From the NCBI RefSeq assembly GCF_022811605.1, contig NZ_CP094533.1, forward strand, positions 3,534,001-3,598,000: a stretch of 64,000 bases of DNA, in the 5' to 3' direction. Of the stretch, positions 10,742-20,835 are shown piece by piece. Source of the DNA: Agromyces soli. Lineage in GTDB: Bacteria > Actinomycetota > Actinomycetes > Actinomycetales > Microbacteriaceae. Positions within the stretch are counted from its first letter, which is position 1. The number at the start of each line of letters is the position of its first letter. Under the pieces are notes generated by a model that worked only from the letters and a program-made list of their open reading frames with translations, did not search any database and was not told the DNA's origin. Made by a program: the position numbers and the translations under genes.

Positions 10742-12022
10742 GTGACCGATCCGCAGTGGCAGGCGCCCGAACCCGGCGCGTGGTCGCCGCCGGCGAACGG
10801 CGGCGCCCCGGGCGGCTGGCCGGCGCCGGCGCCGGCGCCGGCGCCCCAGCAGGGATACGGCCAGCCGGGATACGGCCAGCCGGGACACGGCATCCCCCAG
10901 CCCCAGTACGGGGCACCCGGGTACGGCGCTCCCCAACCCCAGTACGGCGCACCGCAGCCGGGATGGACCCCGCCTCCGAAGCCCGGCCTCCTCCCGCTGC
11001 GCCCGCTCGGATTCGGCACGCTGATGTGGGCGCCGTTCCGCACGCTCCGCCGCAACCCCGGGCCGGTCCTCGGCAGCGGGCTGATCGTCCAGCTCGTCAT
11101 CGCGCTCGCCACCGTCGGCGCGTTCGTGCCGTTCTTCTTCGCCGTGACGGCACGGGCCGGCTCGGCGAGCGTCGCCGACCAGAGCGCCATCGCGGCCGGC
11201 GCCGTCGGCGGCTTCCTCCTGCTCATGCTGATCCCGCTGGCGCTCTCCGTCGTGGGCAGCGCGTTCCTGCAGGGCATCATGGTGGTCGAGGTCGCGAGCA
11301 GCACCCTCGGCGAACGGCTCCGCTTCGGCGAGCTGTGGCGTCGCACCGCGCGGCGCATCTGGCCGCTCATCGGCTGGACGCTGCTCGTCGCGGTCGCCGT
11401 CGTGCTCGCCATCCTGGTGGTGGTCGTGCTCGGCGTCCTCGTCGGCGTCGGCTTCGCCGCAGCCACCGACGGCGGGGTCGGCGGCATCGTCGCGACGATC
11501 CTCATCATCGGCTTCGTCTCGCTCGGCGTGGGCGCCGTCGGGGTCTGGCTCGCCGTCAAGCTGTCCCTCGTGCCGAGCGTCATCGTGTTGGAGCAGGCCG
11601 GCGTCGGCCGCGCGATCGGGAGGTCCTGGCAGCTCACGAACGGATTCTTCTGGCGCACCTTCGGCGTCGAGGCGCTGGTGGCCGTGATCCTGTACTTCGC
11701 CGCGCAGCTCGTGAGCACCCCCGTCTCCGTCATCGGCGGCATCGTCGTCGGCCTCGTCGACCCGACCGGTTCCGGCAGCGGCGTCGGTGCGATCATCGCG
11801 CTCTACGCCGTTTCGATGGTGCTCTCGCTCGTCCTGGGCGCGGTCACGGCCGTCGTGCAATCCGCCGTCGTCGCGGTCGTCTACGTCGACCTGCGCATGC
11901 GCAAAGAGGGGCTCGACCTCGTCCTGCAGCGGCACGTCGAACTCCGCGAAACCGGCCACCCCGTCGGGGACCCGTTCGCCCCGTCGGCGGCGCCCACCGC
12001 GACCTCGCCGAACTGGGCCTGA
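10742..12022 (+). CDS. Pro/Gly/Gln-rich multi-pass membrane protein (GDPD-membrane / DUF7847-type)
   Basis: A 426-residue protein. Residues 1-80 are a low-complexity tail built from PAPAPAP and repeats of GYGQPGYGQP and PQYGAPGYG. After it come about six hydrophobic segments (LIVQLVIALATVGAFVPFFF; GAVGGFLLLMLIPLALSVVG; LIGWTLLVAVAVVLAILVVV; GIVATILIIGFVSLG; further ones near 310 and 360), each separated by short loops. This is the layout of the glycerophosphoryl diester phosphodiesterase membrane domain family, without a catalytic GDPD domain. The start is a GTG at 10742 with GGAAGGAG upstream. It opens an operon with DUF4129, DUF4350, moxR and DUF58 genes. Its function is unknown; a membrane scaffold role is inference. 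Confidence 0.8.
   Translation: MTDPQWQAPEPGAWSPPANGGAPGGWPAPAPAPAPQQGYGQPGYGQPGHGIPQPQYGAPGYGAPQPQYGAPQPGWTPPPKPGLLPLRPLGFGTLMWAPFRTLRRNPGPVLGSGLIVQLVIALATVGAFVPFFFAVTARAGSASVADQSAIAAGAVGGFLLLMLIPLALSVVGSAFLQGIMVVEVASSTLGERLRFGELWRRTARRIWPLIGWTLLVAVAVVLAILVVVVLGVLVGVGFAAATDGGVGGIVATILIIGFVSLGVGAVGVWLAVKLSLVPSVIVLEQAGVGRAIGRSWQLTNGFFWRTFGVEALVAVILYFAAQLVSTPVSVIGGIVVGLVDPTGSGSGVGAIIALYAVSMVLSLVLGAVTAVVQSAVVAVVYVDLRMRKEGLDLVLQRHVELRETGHPVGDPFAPSAAPTATSPNWA
10850..10975 (+). repeat. short repeats coding for GYGQP / PQYGAP
   Basis: Imperfect 15- to 24-base repeats within the first gene of the operon, giving the tyrosine- and proline-rich N-terminal tail. Similar tails occur in membrane proteins of this phylum and are probably disordered. 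Confidence 0.6.
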
Positions 12023-12028
12023 GCGGCC

Positions 12029-12679
12029 GTGCGCATCGAGATCCCGGTCGACCCGGATGCCGAGGAGGCCCGGCGCTGGCTCATCGACGAGCTCGCCAAA
12101 CCCGAGTACCGCGCGGCCGAGCCGAGCTGGTTCGATCGGCTGATGCAGGCCATCGGCGAGTGGCTGGGCGAGCTCTTCTCGGGGGCGGGCGGCGTGCCGC
12201 AGCCCTTCGTCATCGGCATCGTGGTCCTCATCGTGATCGCACTCGTCGTCATCGGCCTGCTCGTGTTCGGCGCGCCCCGGCTCCGACGGCGCCGTGCCGC
12301 GCAGGTCCCGCTGTTCGAGGACGGCGACGTCCGCGGGCTCGACGAGCTGCGCCGGGCCGCGGCGCTCGCGGCGCAGCGCGGCGATTGGCCGCTCGCGATC
12401 GAGGAGCGGTTCCGCGCGCTCGCCCGCGGACTCGTCGAGCGCGAGCTCGTGCGCATCCACCCGGGCACCACGGCCCACGCGATCGCCGCGGCCGCGACGA
12501 TCCCGTTCCCCGCCCACGGCGCCGCGCTGCAGCAGGCGGCACGGGCGTTCGACGAGGTCAGGTACCTGGGACGCAGCGGCGGCGCTGCCGAGTACGAGCA
12601 GCTGACCGAGCTCGAGACCGCGCTCGCGACCACCATGCCGGATGACGCGTCCGCACGCCGTTCGGCGGTGCCGGTGTGA
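12029..12679 (+). CDS. DUF4129 domain-containing membrane protein
   Basis: A 216-residue protein with one membrane helix (about residues 55-77, FVIGIVVLIVIALVVIGLLV) after a soluble N-terminus, then a basic stretch and a cytoplasmic C-terminal helix-rich part with LAAQRGDWPLAIEERFRALA, ELVRIHPGTTAHAIA and a closing ELTELETALATTMPDD. That C-terminal block is the DUF4129 signature. DUF4129 genes accompany MoxR and DUF58 genes in many Actinobacteria and are thought to belong to a membrane quality-control or metal-insertion system, which is inference. It starts with GTG 7 bases past the preceding stop and its own TGA overlaps the next GTG (GTGA). Confidence 0.85.
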   Translation: MRIEIPVDPDAEEARRWLIDELAKPEYRAAEPSWFDRLMQAIGEWLGELFSGAGGVPQPFVIGIVVLIVIALVVIGLLVFGAPRLRRRRAAQVPLFEDGDVRGLDELRRAAALAAQRGDWPLAIEERFRALARGLVERELVRIHPGTTAHAIAAAATIPFPAHGAALQQAARAFDEVRYLGRSGGAAEYEQLTELETALATTMPDDASARRSAVPV

Positions 12680-13977
12680 ACGGCACGAACGCGCCGGCGC
12701 CCCCGGCGGAGCTGCCCGCGCCGGAGACGCCCGCGACCGCGCGCGACGCCGACCCCCGGCAGGCGACCTCCATCACCCCCACGCTGCGCGGCGGCCTGCG
12801 CCGCGCCCGCACCTGGATCGCCATCGGCGCCGTCGCGATCCTCGGTGCCGTCGCGCTGCTCGTGCTGCAGGGCGGCATCCGCGGCGGGGGCCCGCCCCTC
12901 GGCGCCGACAACCCCGCCCCGGCGGGCGCGAAGGCCGTCGTCGAGGTGCTCCGCGCCCAGGGCGTCGAGGTCGACGAGGTCTCGGCCTTCGACGATGCGC
13001 GCAGCGCCGCCCGCGGCGGAGCGACCGTCGTCGTCGCGGACGTCGCGGGCTTCCTCGATCCGGAACGGCTCGGCGAGCTCGCCGACACCGCCGAACGCCT
13101 CGTCGTCATCGCGCCCGACTTCGCCTCGCTCGACGCGCTCGCCGAGGGCGTGCGTCTGGCCGGCACCGCGAGCGGCGCGCTCGACGGCGCCGCCTGCGAG
13201 CTTCCCGCCGCCGAACGGGCGGGCACGCTCTCCGACGGACAGGGGCTGCTCCGGATCGACGACGGCGCCCGGGCCGCGGGCTGGCAGGGCTGCTTCCCGG
13301 ACGGCGAGTTCGGCTTCGCCCTCGCCGAAGGCCCGGGCGACGGCGGTCGGATCACGATCGTCGCCGCCCCGACCGCGTTCGCGAACGAGACGATCGACGA
13401 GGCCGGAAACGCGGCGCTCGCACTCGGGATCCTCGGCGAGACCGGCGCGCTCGCCTGGTACGTCCCCGGCATCGAGGACGTCGACGCCGCGACCGCCCCG
13501 ACGCTCGGCGAGCTCACCCCGGGCTGGGTGACGCCGGTCATCCTCCTGCTCATCGTGCTCGTCGTCGTGGCGGCGGTCTGGCGCGGCCGCCGCTTCGGAC
13601 CGCTCGTCGCCGAAGACCTGGTCGTCGACGTCCCCGTCGCCGAGACCCGCGAGGGTCGCGCCCGCCTCTACGAGCGCAGCGCGGTGCGCACCCACGCGCT
13701 CGATCAGCTCCGCATCGGTGCACTCGGCCGCCTGCTCGGCATCCTGAAGCTGCCCCGCTCCGCGGACGTCCGCGAGATCGCCCACGCCGCCGCGCTCGCG
13801 ACCGGCCGGGATCCGTACGCCACCGAGCGGCTGCTCGTCGACGAGGAGCCGGCCGACGACCGGCGACTCGTGGAGCTCGCCGCCGCCATCCACGAGCTCG
13901 AGGCCGAGGTGCGCCGCACCCTCCGGCCCGACGCCGACCCCACGCAGTCCACCGAACGACCAGGAAGGCCCTCATGA
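12676..13977 (+). CDS. DUF4350 domain-containing protein
   Basis: A 433-residue protein, with membrane segments near residues 38-55 and 278-297 flanking an extracytoplasmic domain of about 230 residues that has a GATase-like alpha/beta look (GAKAVVEVLRAQGVEVDEVS, TVVVADVAGFLDPERLGELA, RLVVIAPDFASLDALAEGVR). The C-terminal cytoplasmic part (about 300-430) is charged and helical. This is the DUF4350 layout; the family is uncharacterised. It overlaps DUF4129 (GTGA) and the moxR start (ATGA), so the three are translated together. Confidence 0.85.
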   Translation: MNGTNAPAPPAELPAPETPATARDADPRQATSITPTLRGGLRRARTWIAIGAVAILGAVALLVLQGGIRGGGPPLGADNPAPAGAKAVVEVLRAQGVEVDEVSAFDDARSAARGGATVVVADVAGFLDPERLGELADTAERLVVIAPDFASLDALAEGVRLAGTASGALDGAACELPAAERAGTLSDGQGLLRIDDGARAAGWQGCFPDGEFGFALAEGPGDGGRITIVAAPTAFANETIDEAGNAALALGILGETGALAWYVPGIEDVDAATAPTLGELTPGWVTPVILLLIVLVVVAAVWRGRRFGPLVAEDLVVDVPVAETREGRARLYERSAVRTHALDQLRIGALGRLLGILKLPRSADVREIAHAAALATGRDPYATERLLVDEEPADDRRLVELAAAIHELEAEVRRTLRPDADPTQSTERPGRPS

Positions 13978-14945
13978 CCGACCCCATGCAGACGGACGCC
14001 GAACTGCGCGACGCGCTCAACCGCGTCCGCGCCGAAGTGGGCAAGGCCGTCGTCGGCCAGGACGGCGCGATCACCGGCCTCATCATCGCCCTGCTCGCCG
14101 ACGGCCACGTCCTCCTCGAAGGCGTTCCCGGTGTCGCGAAGACGCTGCTCGTGCGCACACTGAGCCGCACGCTCCGGCTCGAGACCCGTCGTCTGCAGTT
14201 CACCCCCGACCTCATGCCGGGCGACGTGACGGGCTCGCTCGCCTACGACCCGAGGTCCGGGGAGTTCGCGTTCCGAGAGGGTCCCATCTTCACGAACCTC
14301 CTCCTCGCCGACGAGATCAACCGCACCCCGCCGAAGACGCAGTCGGCGCTGCTCGAGGCGATGGAGGAGCGGCAGGTCTCCGCCGACGGCGTCACCCGTC
14401 CGCTGCCGAATCCGTTCCTCGTGGCGGCCACGCAGAACCCCATCGAGTACGAGGGCACCTACTCCCTCCCCGAGGCGCAGCTCGACCGTTTCCTCATGAA
14501 GCTCGTGCTGGAGGTGCCCGAGCGCGACGCGGAGTTCGCGATGCTCCGCCGTCACGCCGACGGCTTCTCCCCGCACGACCTGGAGGCGGCCGGCGTCCAG
14601 CCCGTGCTCTCGGCGGGCGAGCTCACGGCCGCGCGCGCCGCGGCAGGCCGGGTCGGCGCCTCCGACGACGTCCTCGCCTACCTCGTCGACCTCGCCAGGG
14701 CGACCCGCCGGGCGCCCTCGCTCCGGCTCGGGATCAGCCCGCGAGCGGCGACCGCCCTGCTCGCCGCGGCGAAGGCCTGGGCCTGGCTGACCGGCTACGA
14801 GCGACTGACCCCCGATCACGTGCAGGCGATGCTGCTGCCCGTCTGGCGCCACCGCGTGCAGTTGCGGCCCGAGGCCGAGCTCGAGGGCGTCGCCGTCGAT
14901 CAGGTGCTCCGCGGCATCGTCCAGCAGGTCCGGGTCCCGCTCTGA
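13974..14945 (+). CDS. MoxR-family AAA+ ATPase
   Basis: A 323-residue AAA+ ATPase. Walker A is GVPGVAKTLL (about residue 47), the Walker B region is LLLADEINRTPPKTQSALLE (about 110), sensor 1 is ATQNPIEYEGTY and arginine-finger/sensor 2 residues follow in the C-terminal lid (LSPRAATALLAAAKAWAWL-like part, about 255-275). MoxR proteins act as chaperone-like ATPases that mature or insert cofactors in partner proteins, often with a DUF58 or VWA partner, here the next gene. The ATG at 13974 overlaps the previous TGA. Confidence 0.95.
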   Translation: MTDPMQTDAELRDALNRVRAEVGKAVVGQDGAITGLIIALLADGHVLLEGVPGVAKTLLVRTLSRTLRLETRRLQFTPDLMPGDVTGSLAYDPRSGEFAFREGPIFTNLLLADEINRTPPKTQSALLEAMEERQVSADGVTRPLPNPFLVAATQNPIEYEGTYSLPEAQLDRFLMKLVLEVPERDAEFAMLRRHADGFSPHDLEAAGVQPVLSAGELTAARAAAGRVGASDDVLAYLVDLARATRRAPSLRLGISPRAATALLAAAKAWAWLTGYERLTPDHVQAMLLPVWRHRVQLRPEAELEGVAVDQVLRGIVQQVRVPL

Positions 14946-14946
14946 G

Positions 14947-16332
14947 ATGACGATCTCCGGGAGGTTCGTGCTGCTCCTCGCCCTCGGCGTGGTGCCGATC
15001 GTCGTCGCGGGCGCGCTCGCGGGCGCCGCCTCCGGCGCGCCGACGCCGGCCGCAGTGGCGGCCGCAGGCGGCCAGGCGGCGTGGCTGGCGCTGCTCGCCT
15101 GGGCGGCGCTCTGCGCCGGCCTCGGGGCGATCGACCTCTCCCTGGCCGGCTCCCCGCGGCGCGTCGCGCTGCAGCGGGAGCTGCCGCCTCGGGTCCGGCT
15201 CGGTGAGGCCGTGGAGTCGCACCTCATCGTGCAGAACCTCGGCGGGCGGGCGTTGCGCGCCGTCGTCCGCGACGGCTGGCAGCCCTCCGCGGGCGTCGTC
15301 GGGCCGAATCGCTCACCGCTCCGGATCCCTACCGGCGAGCGGCGTCGCGCGACCCTCGTGCTCGTGCCCCGGCGGCGCGGGGACCGCCGGGTCGGGCAGG
15401 TCACGATCCGCAGCGCCGGTCCGCTCGGCCTGTGGTCCCGGCAGGCGACGCTCGCCGCGCCCGGCGTGCTGCGCGTGCTGCCGCCGTTCGCCTCGCGGGT
15501 GCACTTGCCGTCTCGGTTGACGAGACTCCGGGAGCTCGACGGGCGCACGCCGATCCTGATCCGCGGGCAGGGCACCGAGTTCGATTCCATCCGCGAGTAC
15601 GTCCGCGGCGACGACGTCCGCTCGATCGACTGGCGGGCGACCGCGCGCCGCACCGATCCCGACGCCCCCGGCGGCACGCGGCTGATGGTGCGGACCTGGC
15701 GGCCCGAGCGCGACCGGCGCATCGTCATCGTCACCGACACCTCCCGTACCGCGGCCGCCCGGATCGCCGACGAGCCCAGGCTCGACACGGCGTTCGAGGC
15801 GTCGTTGCTGCTCTCGGCCCTCGCCTCGCACGCGGGCGACCGGGTCGACTGGCTCGCCTGGGACCGCCGCGTCCGCGGCCGGGTGCACGGCGCGAACGGC
15901 GCCGAACTGCTGGCGAAACTCGTCGATGTCATGTCAACCATCGACCCCGAGCTCATCGAGGCCGACTGGGCGGCGGTGCCCGCTCAGGTGCGCCGGCTCA
16001 CGAGCCGACGCGCACTCGTCGTCCTCCTCACCGGCGTGGACTCCCCCGCGAACGCGGCGGGACTGCTCGCCATGCTCCCGCAGCTCACCTCCCGCCACTT
16101 CGTGATCGTCGCCTCGGTCGCCGATCCCGACGCGGTCGCCGCGAGCGGCGGCACCGACGACCTCGACCAGGTCTACCGCGCGGCCGCCGCCGAGCGCGGC
16201 CTGCTCGACGGCGCCCGGGTCGAGGCGGCCATCCGCCGCCTCGGCGCGGAGACGGTGAGCGCACCGCCGCAGGAGCTCCCGCCCGCGCTCGCCGACCGGT
16301 ACCTGGCGCTGAAGGCGGCCGGGCGGCTCTAG
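14947..16332 (+). CDS. DUF58 domain-containing protein, MoxR partner
   Basis: A 461-residue protein. The first 60 residues hold two hydrophobic segments; the DUF58 core follows the motif YVRGDDVRSIDWRATARRTD (about residue 218), which is diagnostic of the family, and the C-terminal half is a von Willebrand A-like fold with RRIVIVTDTSRTAAA near residue 258. DUF58 and MoxR are regularly encoded together and are thought to form a complex at the membrane. The gene begins one base after the moxR stop. Confidence 0.93.
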   Translation: MTISGRFVLLLALGVVPIVVAGALAGAASGAPTPAAVAAAGGQAAWLALLAWAALCAGLGAIDLSLAGSPRRVALQRELPPRVRLGEAVESHLIVQNLGGRALRAVVRDGWQPSAGVVGPNRSPLRIPTGERRRATLVLVPRRRGDRRVGQVTIRSAGPLGLWSRQATLAAPGVLRVLPPFASRVHLPSRLTRLRELDGRTPILIRGQGTEFDSIREYVRGDDVRSIDWRATARRTDPDAPGGTRLMVRTWRPERDRRIVIVTDTSRTAAARIADEPRLDTAFEASLLLSALASHAGDRVDWLAWDRRVRGRVHGANGAELLAKLVDVMSTIDPELIEADWAAVPAQVRRLTSRRALVVLLTGVDSPANAAGLLAMLPQLTSRHFVIVASVADPDAVAASGGTDDLDQVYRAAAAERGLLDGARVEAAIRRLGAETVSAPPQELPPALADRYLALKAAGRL

Positions 16333-16440
16333 TCGCGCGCCCGGGCGCCTCGGCGTTGCACGCGGCGTCGCTCGCCGTCATCCGACGTCGTGGCACGACA
16401 CACCGGCGCGCCTCGCCGCTTCGGCGATCCGCGTTCTCGA

Positions 16441-16446
16441 TAGGCT
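16441..16446 (+). promoter_or_regulatory. -10 box TAGGCT of the aquaporin gene
   Basis: TAGGCT about 80 bases before the aquaporin ATG. A leader of about 73 bases with AGGAAAGGA at 16511-16519 follows. Confidence 0.45.
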
Positions 16447-16526
16447 CATCCGCGGCGCGGAGGGGTCCCGCGCCATTTCGTCGCCTCCGCAGGAGGCGAT
16501 TCGTCTCCCTAGGAAAGGACACCAGC

Positions 16527-17252
16527 ATGGCCGGAACGGCCGCCCCCTCGACGGGGCAGAAGCTCACCGCCGAACTCCTCGGCACCTTCATCCTCGTCTT
16601 CGGCGTCATCGGAGCGGCGATCTTCTCCTCCGCCAACGCCACCCTTCTCGGCGTCGCCTTCGCGCTCGGCCTCAGCGTGCTCGTCGCCGCCTACGCCTTC
16701 GGTCCGATCTCGGGCGGGCACTTCAACCCGGCCGTGACGCTCGGCCTCGCGGTCGCCGGCCGTTTCGCCTGGAAGGACGTCGCCGGGTACCTCATCGCGC
16801 AGATCGTCGGCGGCATCCTCGGTGCCGTGGTGCTGCTCGGCATCGTCGCGAGCGCGCCGGGCGCCGACGTCGTCGCGACGTTCCGCGCGGCCTCGACCGG
16901 CTACGACGAGCTCTCCCCCGCCGGCTTCGGCATCGGCGCCTTCTTCATCGCGGAGATCGTCGCGACCGCGGTGTTCCTCTTCGTCATCCTGGGCGTGACC
17001 TCGGCCGGCCGCGCGGCGGCGAACTTCGCGCCGCTCGCCATCGGTCTCACGCTGACGGTGCTGGTGCTCGTCGCCGGCCCGATCACCAACGGGTCGTTCA
17101 ACCCGGCCCGCTCGATCGCGACGGCGGTCTTCGGCGGCGGCGACGCGCTCGGGCAGCTCTGGGCGTCGATCGTGGCGCCGATCGTCGGCGGCCTCATCGC
17201 GGGCGTGCTGTACAAGCTGGTCTTCGACCGCGCGGCGAAGCTCAGCGCCTGA
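16527..17252 (+). CDS. aquaporin (MIP family)
   Basis: A 241-residue channel of the MIP family with six membrane helices. Both NPA boxes are visible: SGGHFNPAVTLG near residue 70 and NGSFNPARSIATAV near residue 192. The AELLGTFILVFGVIGAAIF helix opens the protein. The small-pore residues were not resolved in detail; the short loop after the second NPA favours a water channel (AqpZ-like) over a glycerol facilitator, but this is inference. A good ribosome-binding site (AGGAAAGGA) precedes the ATG. The gene separates the DUF58 operon from the spoIIM gene, and ends in a hairpin terminator. Confidence 0.95.
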   Translation: MAGTAAPSTGQKLTAELLGTFILVFGVIGAAIFSSANATLLGVAFALGLSVLVAAYAFGPISGGHFNPAVTLGLAVAGRFAWKDVAGYLIAQIVGGILGAVVLLGIVASAPGADVVATFRAASTGYDELSPAGFGIGAFFIAEIVATAVFLFVILGVTSAGRAAANFAPLAIGLTLTVLVLVAGPITNGSFNPARSIATAVFGGGDALGQLWASIVAPIVGGLIAGVLYKLVFDRAAKLSA

Positions 17253-17264
17253 GCCGTACGACCA

Positions 17265-17299
17265 CGATGGCGGATGTCCCGACGGGGCATCCGCCATCG
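17265..17299. terminator. bidirectional terminator between aquaporin and spoIIM-like gene
   Basis: CGATGGCGGATGTCCC (17265-17280) pairs with GGGGCATCCGCCATCG (17284-17299), 16 base pairs with one G-T wobble and a 3-base loop. The genes on both sides converge on it. Confidence 0.8.
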
Positions 17300-17355
17300 G
17301 CGTCTCCGGGGCGGTCCAGCCCGGCTCGGTCCGGCCGAGCGCCGCTCAGCTCGGC

Positions 17356-18351
17356 TCAGCCGGCGACGAGGCGGCGCTCGCCCGAGTCGAATTCGGCGAG
17401 ATCGCCCGTCTCGCCCGCCTTCGCGGCGCGACGGCCGAGGCCGAGCATCGTGAACAGGAAGGCGGCCAGCGCGAGAGCGCCGATGCCGATCTTCACCGCC
17501 GACGGCCAGGGCTGCGGGGTCACGAAGCCCTCGATGAGGCCCGAGACGAACAGCCAGAACACGAGCCCGATCGCGATCGTGAAGAGCGCCCGGGCCTCGG
17601 AGGCGAGCGCCGAGGCGCGCCCCCGCGGGCCCGGCGCGATCCACGCCCAGAAGATGCGCAGTCCGGCGGCGGCGGCCACGAAGACGCAGGTGAGCTCCAG
17701 GAGCCCGTGCGGCGCGAGGTAGAGGAAGAAGGTGTCGGCCTCGTCGAAGTGGAACATGATGCCGGCCGTGACGCCGAGGTTCTGCGCGTTCTGCAGCAGC
17801 ACCCACGGCACCCAGACGCCGACGATGCCGAAGGCGACGCACTGCGCGGCGATCCACGCGTTGTTGGTCCAGACGGATCCGGCGAAGGACGCGGCGGGAT
17901 GCTCGGAGTAGTAGGCGACGAAGCCCTCGTCGGCGATCTGCTTGAGCTCGGCGTCGCTGCCGAGGTTCGCGATGACGCGCGGATCGGAGAGCACCCAGGA
18001 CGCGAAGAGCCCCGCGACGACGACGGTCGCGACGGCCACCGCCAGGGTGATCCAGCGCACCCGGTACAGGGCGGCGGGCAGCGAGACGAGCCAGAAGCGG
18101 GTGAGCTGGCGCAGCGGATTCTCGGGCACCCCGGTGAAACGGAGCCGGGCCCGCGCGAGCAGGATCGACAGCCGTTCGCCGAGGGCGGTCGAGCCGGCCG
18201 TCGTCGTCACGGTCGAGAGGTCGGAGGCGGCCGACTGGTAGCGCTCGATGAGCTCGTCGGTCTCGCGGCCGTCGAGCCGGCGCTGCGTGGTGAGCGCGGC
18301 GAGGCGCTGCCAGTCGTCGGCACGGGCTGCGGCGAGAGCGTCGAGATCCAT
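17356..18351 (-). CDS. stage II sporulation protein M-like membrane protein
   Basis: A 331-residue multi-pass protein. A soluble N-terminus (about 1-90) with the ARADDWQRLAALTTQRRLDG start precedes four to six membrane segments (WITLAVAVATVVVAGLFASW near 105; a central pair near 170-205; GLLELTCVFVAAAAGLRIFW; FTIAIGLVFWLFVSGLIEGF near 270; IGIGALALAAFLFTMLG). This is the SpoIIM family layout. Non-sporulating Actinobacteria keep such genes next to RDD genes, as here, and the role is unknown. The ATG at 18351 is 8 bases behind TAGTAT (leaderless), and the divergent RDD gene starts only 17 bases away. Confidence 0.9.
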   Translation of the reverse strand: MDLDALAAARADDWQRLAALTTQRRLDGRETDELIERYQSAASDLSTVTTTAGSTALGERLSILLARARLRFTGVPENPLRQLTRFWLVSLPAALYRVRWITLAVAVATVVVAGLFASWVLSDPRVIANLGSDAELKQIADEGFVAYYSEHPAASFAGSVWTNNAWIAAQCVAFGIVGVWVPWVLLQNAQNLGVTAGIMFHFDEADTFFLYLAPHGLLELTCVFVAAAAGLRIFWAWIAPGPRGRASALASEARALFTIAIGLVFWLFVSGLIEGFVTPQPWPSAVKIGIGALALAAFLFTMLGLGRRAAKAGETGDLAEFDSGERRLVAG

Positions 18352-18359
18352 CTGCTTGA

Positions 18360-18365
18360 ATACTA
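18360..18365 (-). promoter_or_regulatory. -10 box TAGTAT of leaderless spoIIM-like gene
   Basis: Read on the minus strand, TAGTAT is 8 bases before the ATG at 18351. The box lies inside the 17-base gap shared with the RDD gene, so the two start regions overlap. Confidence 0.55.
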
Positions 18366-18368
18366 CCC

Positions 18369-19205
18369 ATGACCGTCGCAGCGCCCGAGCGCCGTTCCAC
18401 CACGGCCGACGAGGGCGTGCTGACCGGCGAGGCGGTGCAGCTCGACGTCCGCCCGGCCGGTGCCGTGCTGCGCGCTGCCGGGGCCGCGATCGACGTGCTC
18501 GTGACGCTCCTCCTGGGCGCCGGCCTGGTGTGGCTCGCCTCGAGCCTCCGTCTCGACGAGGCCGCGTTCCGCGCCGTCGCCATCACCGCGCTCGTCGTCT
18601 GCCTCGTCGTCGTGCCCACGACCGTCGAGACGGCGAGTCGGGGCCGCTCGCTCGGCAAGCTCGCCGTGGGGCTGCGCGTCGTCCGCGACGACGGCGGCTC
18701 GATCGGATTCCGGCACGCCTTCATCCGCGCGCTCACCGGAGTGCTGGAGATCTACTTCACGCTCGGCGGGCTGGCGCTCCTCGTGGGCTTCCTGAACCCG
18801 TCCTCGAAGCGGCTCGGCGACCTGCTCGCCGGCACCCATGCGCAGATGGAGCGCGTGCCGAAGCTCGAGATCGACCCCTTCGGCGTGCCGACGCCGCTCA
18901 CCGCGTGGGCCGCGACGGCCGACGTCGGCCGCCTGCCTGCGCCGCTCGAGCGGCGGATCTCCGCGTTCTTCCGGAACGCCGCCCACCTCGTGCCCGAGCG
19001 GCGCGCCGGCTTCGCCGCGGCCCTCGCGCAGGAGGCGGCGCCGTACGTCTCGCCGATCCCGGATGCCCCGGCCGAGCTGTTCCTCGCGGGCGTCATCGCC
19101 CTGCGCCGGGAGCGCGACACCGCCGCGCTCGAGCTCGAGGCCGCGCGGATGCGCTCGCTCGAGCCGGTGCTCACCGCGCGTCCCAACGGCTTCCCCGAGC
19201 GCTGA
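18369..19205 (+). CDS. RDD family membrane protein
   Basis: A 278-residue protein. The RDD domain covers about residues 30-160: RAAGAAIDVLVTLLLGAGLV (first helix with an Arg-Asp pair before it), AITALVVCLVVVPTTVET (second helix), GRSLGKLAVGLRVVRDDGGS and RHAFIRALTGVLEIYFTLGG (third helix). A soluble C-terminal part with ERRISAFFRNAAHLVPERRA follows. RDD proteins are membrane proteins of largely unknown role; some are Na+/H+ antiporters or stress-related. The start at 18369 has no clear ribosome-binding site and may be leaderless. It is divergent from the spoIIM-like gene, a pairing seen often in this phylum. Confidence 0.9.
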   Translation: MTVAAPERRSTTADEGVLTGEAVQLDVRPAGAVLRAAGAAIDVLVTLLLGAGLVWLASSLRLDEAAFRAVAITALVVCLVVVPTTVETASRGRSLGKLAVGLRVVRDDGGSIGFRHAFIRALTGVLEIYFTLGGLALLVGFLNPSSKRLGDLLAGTHAQMERVPKLEIDPFGVPTPLTAWAATADVGRLPAPLERRISAFFRNAAHLVPERRAGFAAALAQEAAPYVSPIPDAPAELFLAGVIALRRERDTAALELEAARMRSLEPVLTARPNGFPER

Positions 19206-19230
19206 GCACCGCACCGCTCCGCGGGGATCA

Positions 19231-19258
19231 CCGCGGCGGCGCAGGCGCACCGCCGCGG
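19231..19258. terminator. bidirectional terminator between RDD and ahcY genes
   Basis: CCGCGGCGG (19231-19239) pairs with CCGCCGCGG (19250-19258) around a 10-base loop. The two genes converge here. Confidence 0.65.
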
Positions 19259-19264
19259 CATCCG

Positions 19265-20746
<1,482 letters not shown>

Positions 20747-20835
20747 GGCATCCATTCTCCGGCCTCGGCGGGCGAATCGGGAACTCGAGGCGCGAGTGTG
20801 ACGCCGCGCGCCACCCGCCCCGTCTCCCCCGCAGC

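Noticed and set aside
10568-10952. N-terminal extension of MtrA
   Set aside because: The added part is Arg/Pro/Ala-rich and unlike any receiver domain; the ATG at 10568 has a ribosome-binding site and begins the receiver domain exactly.
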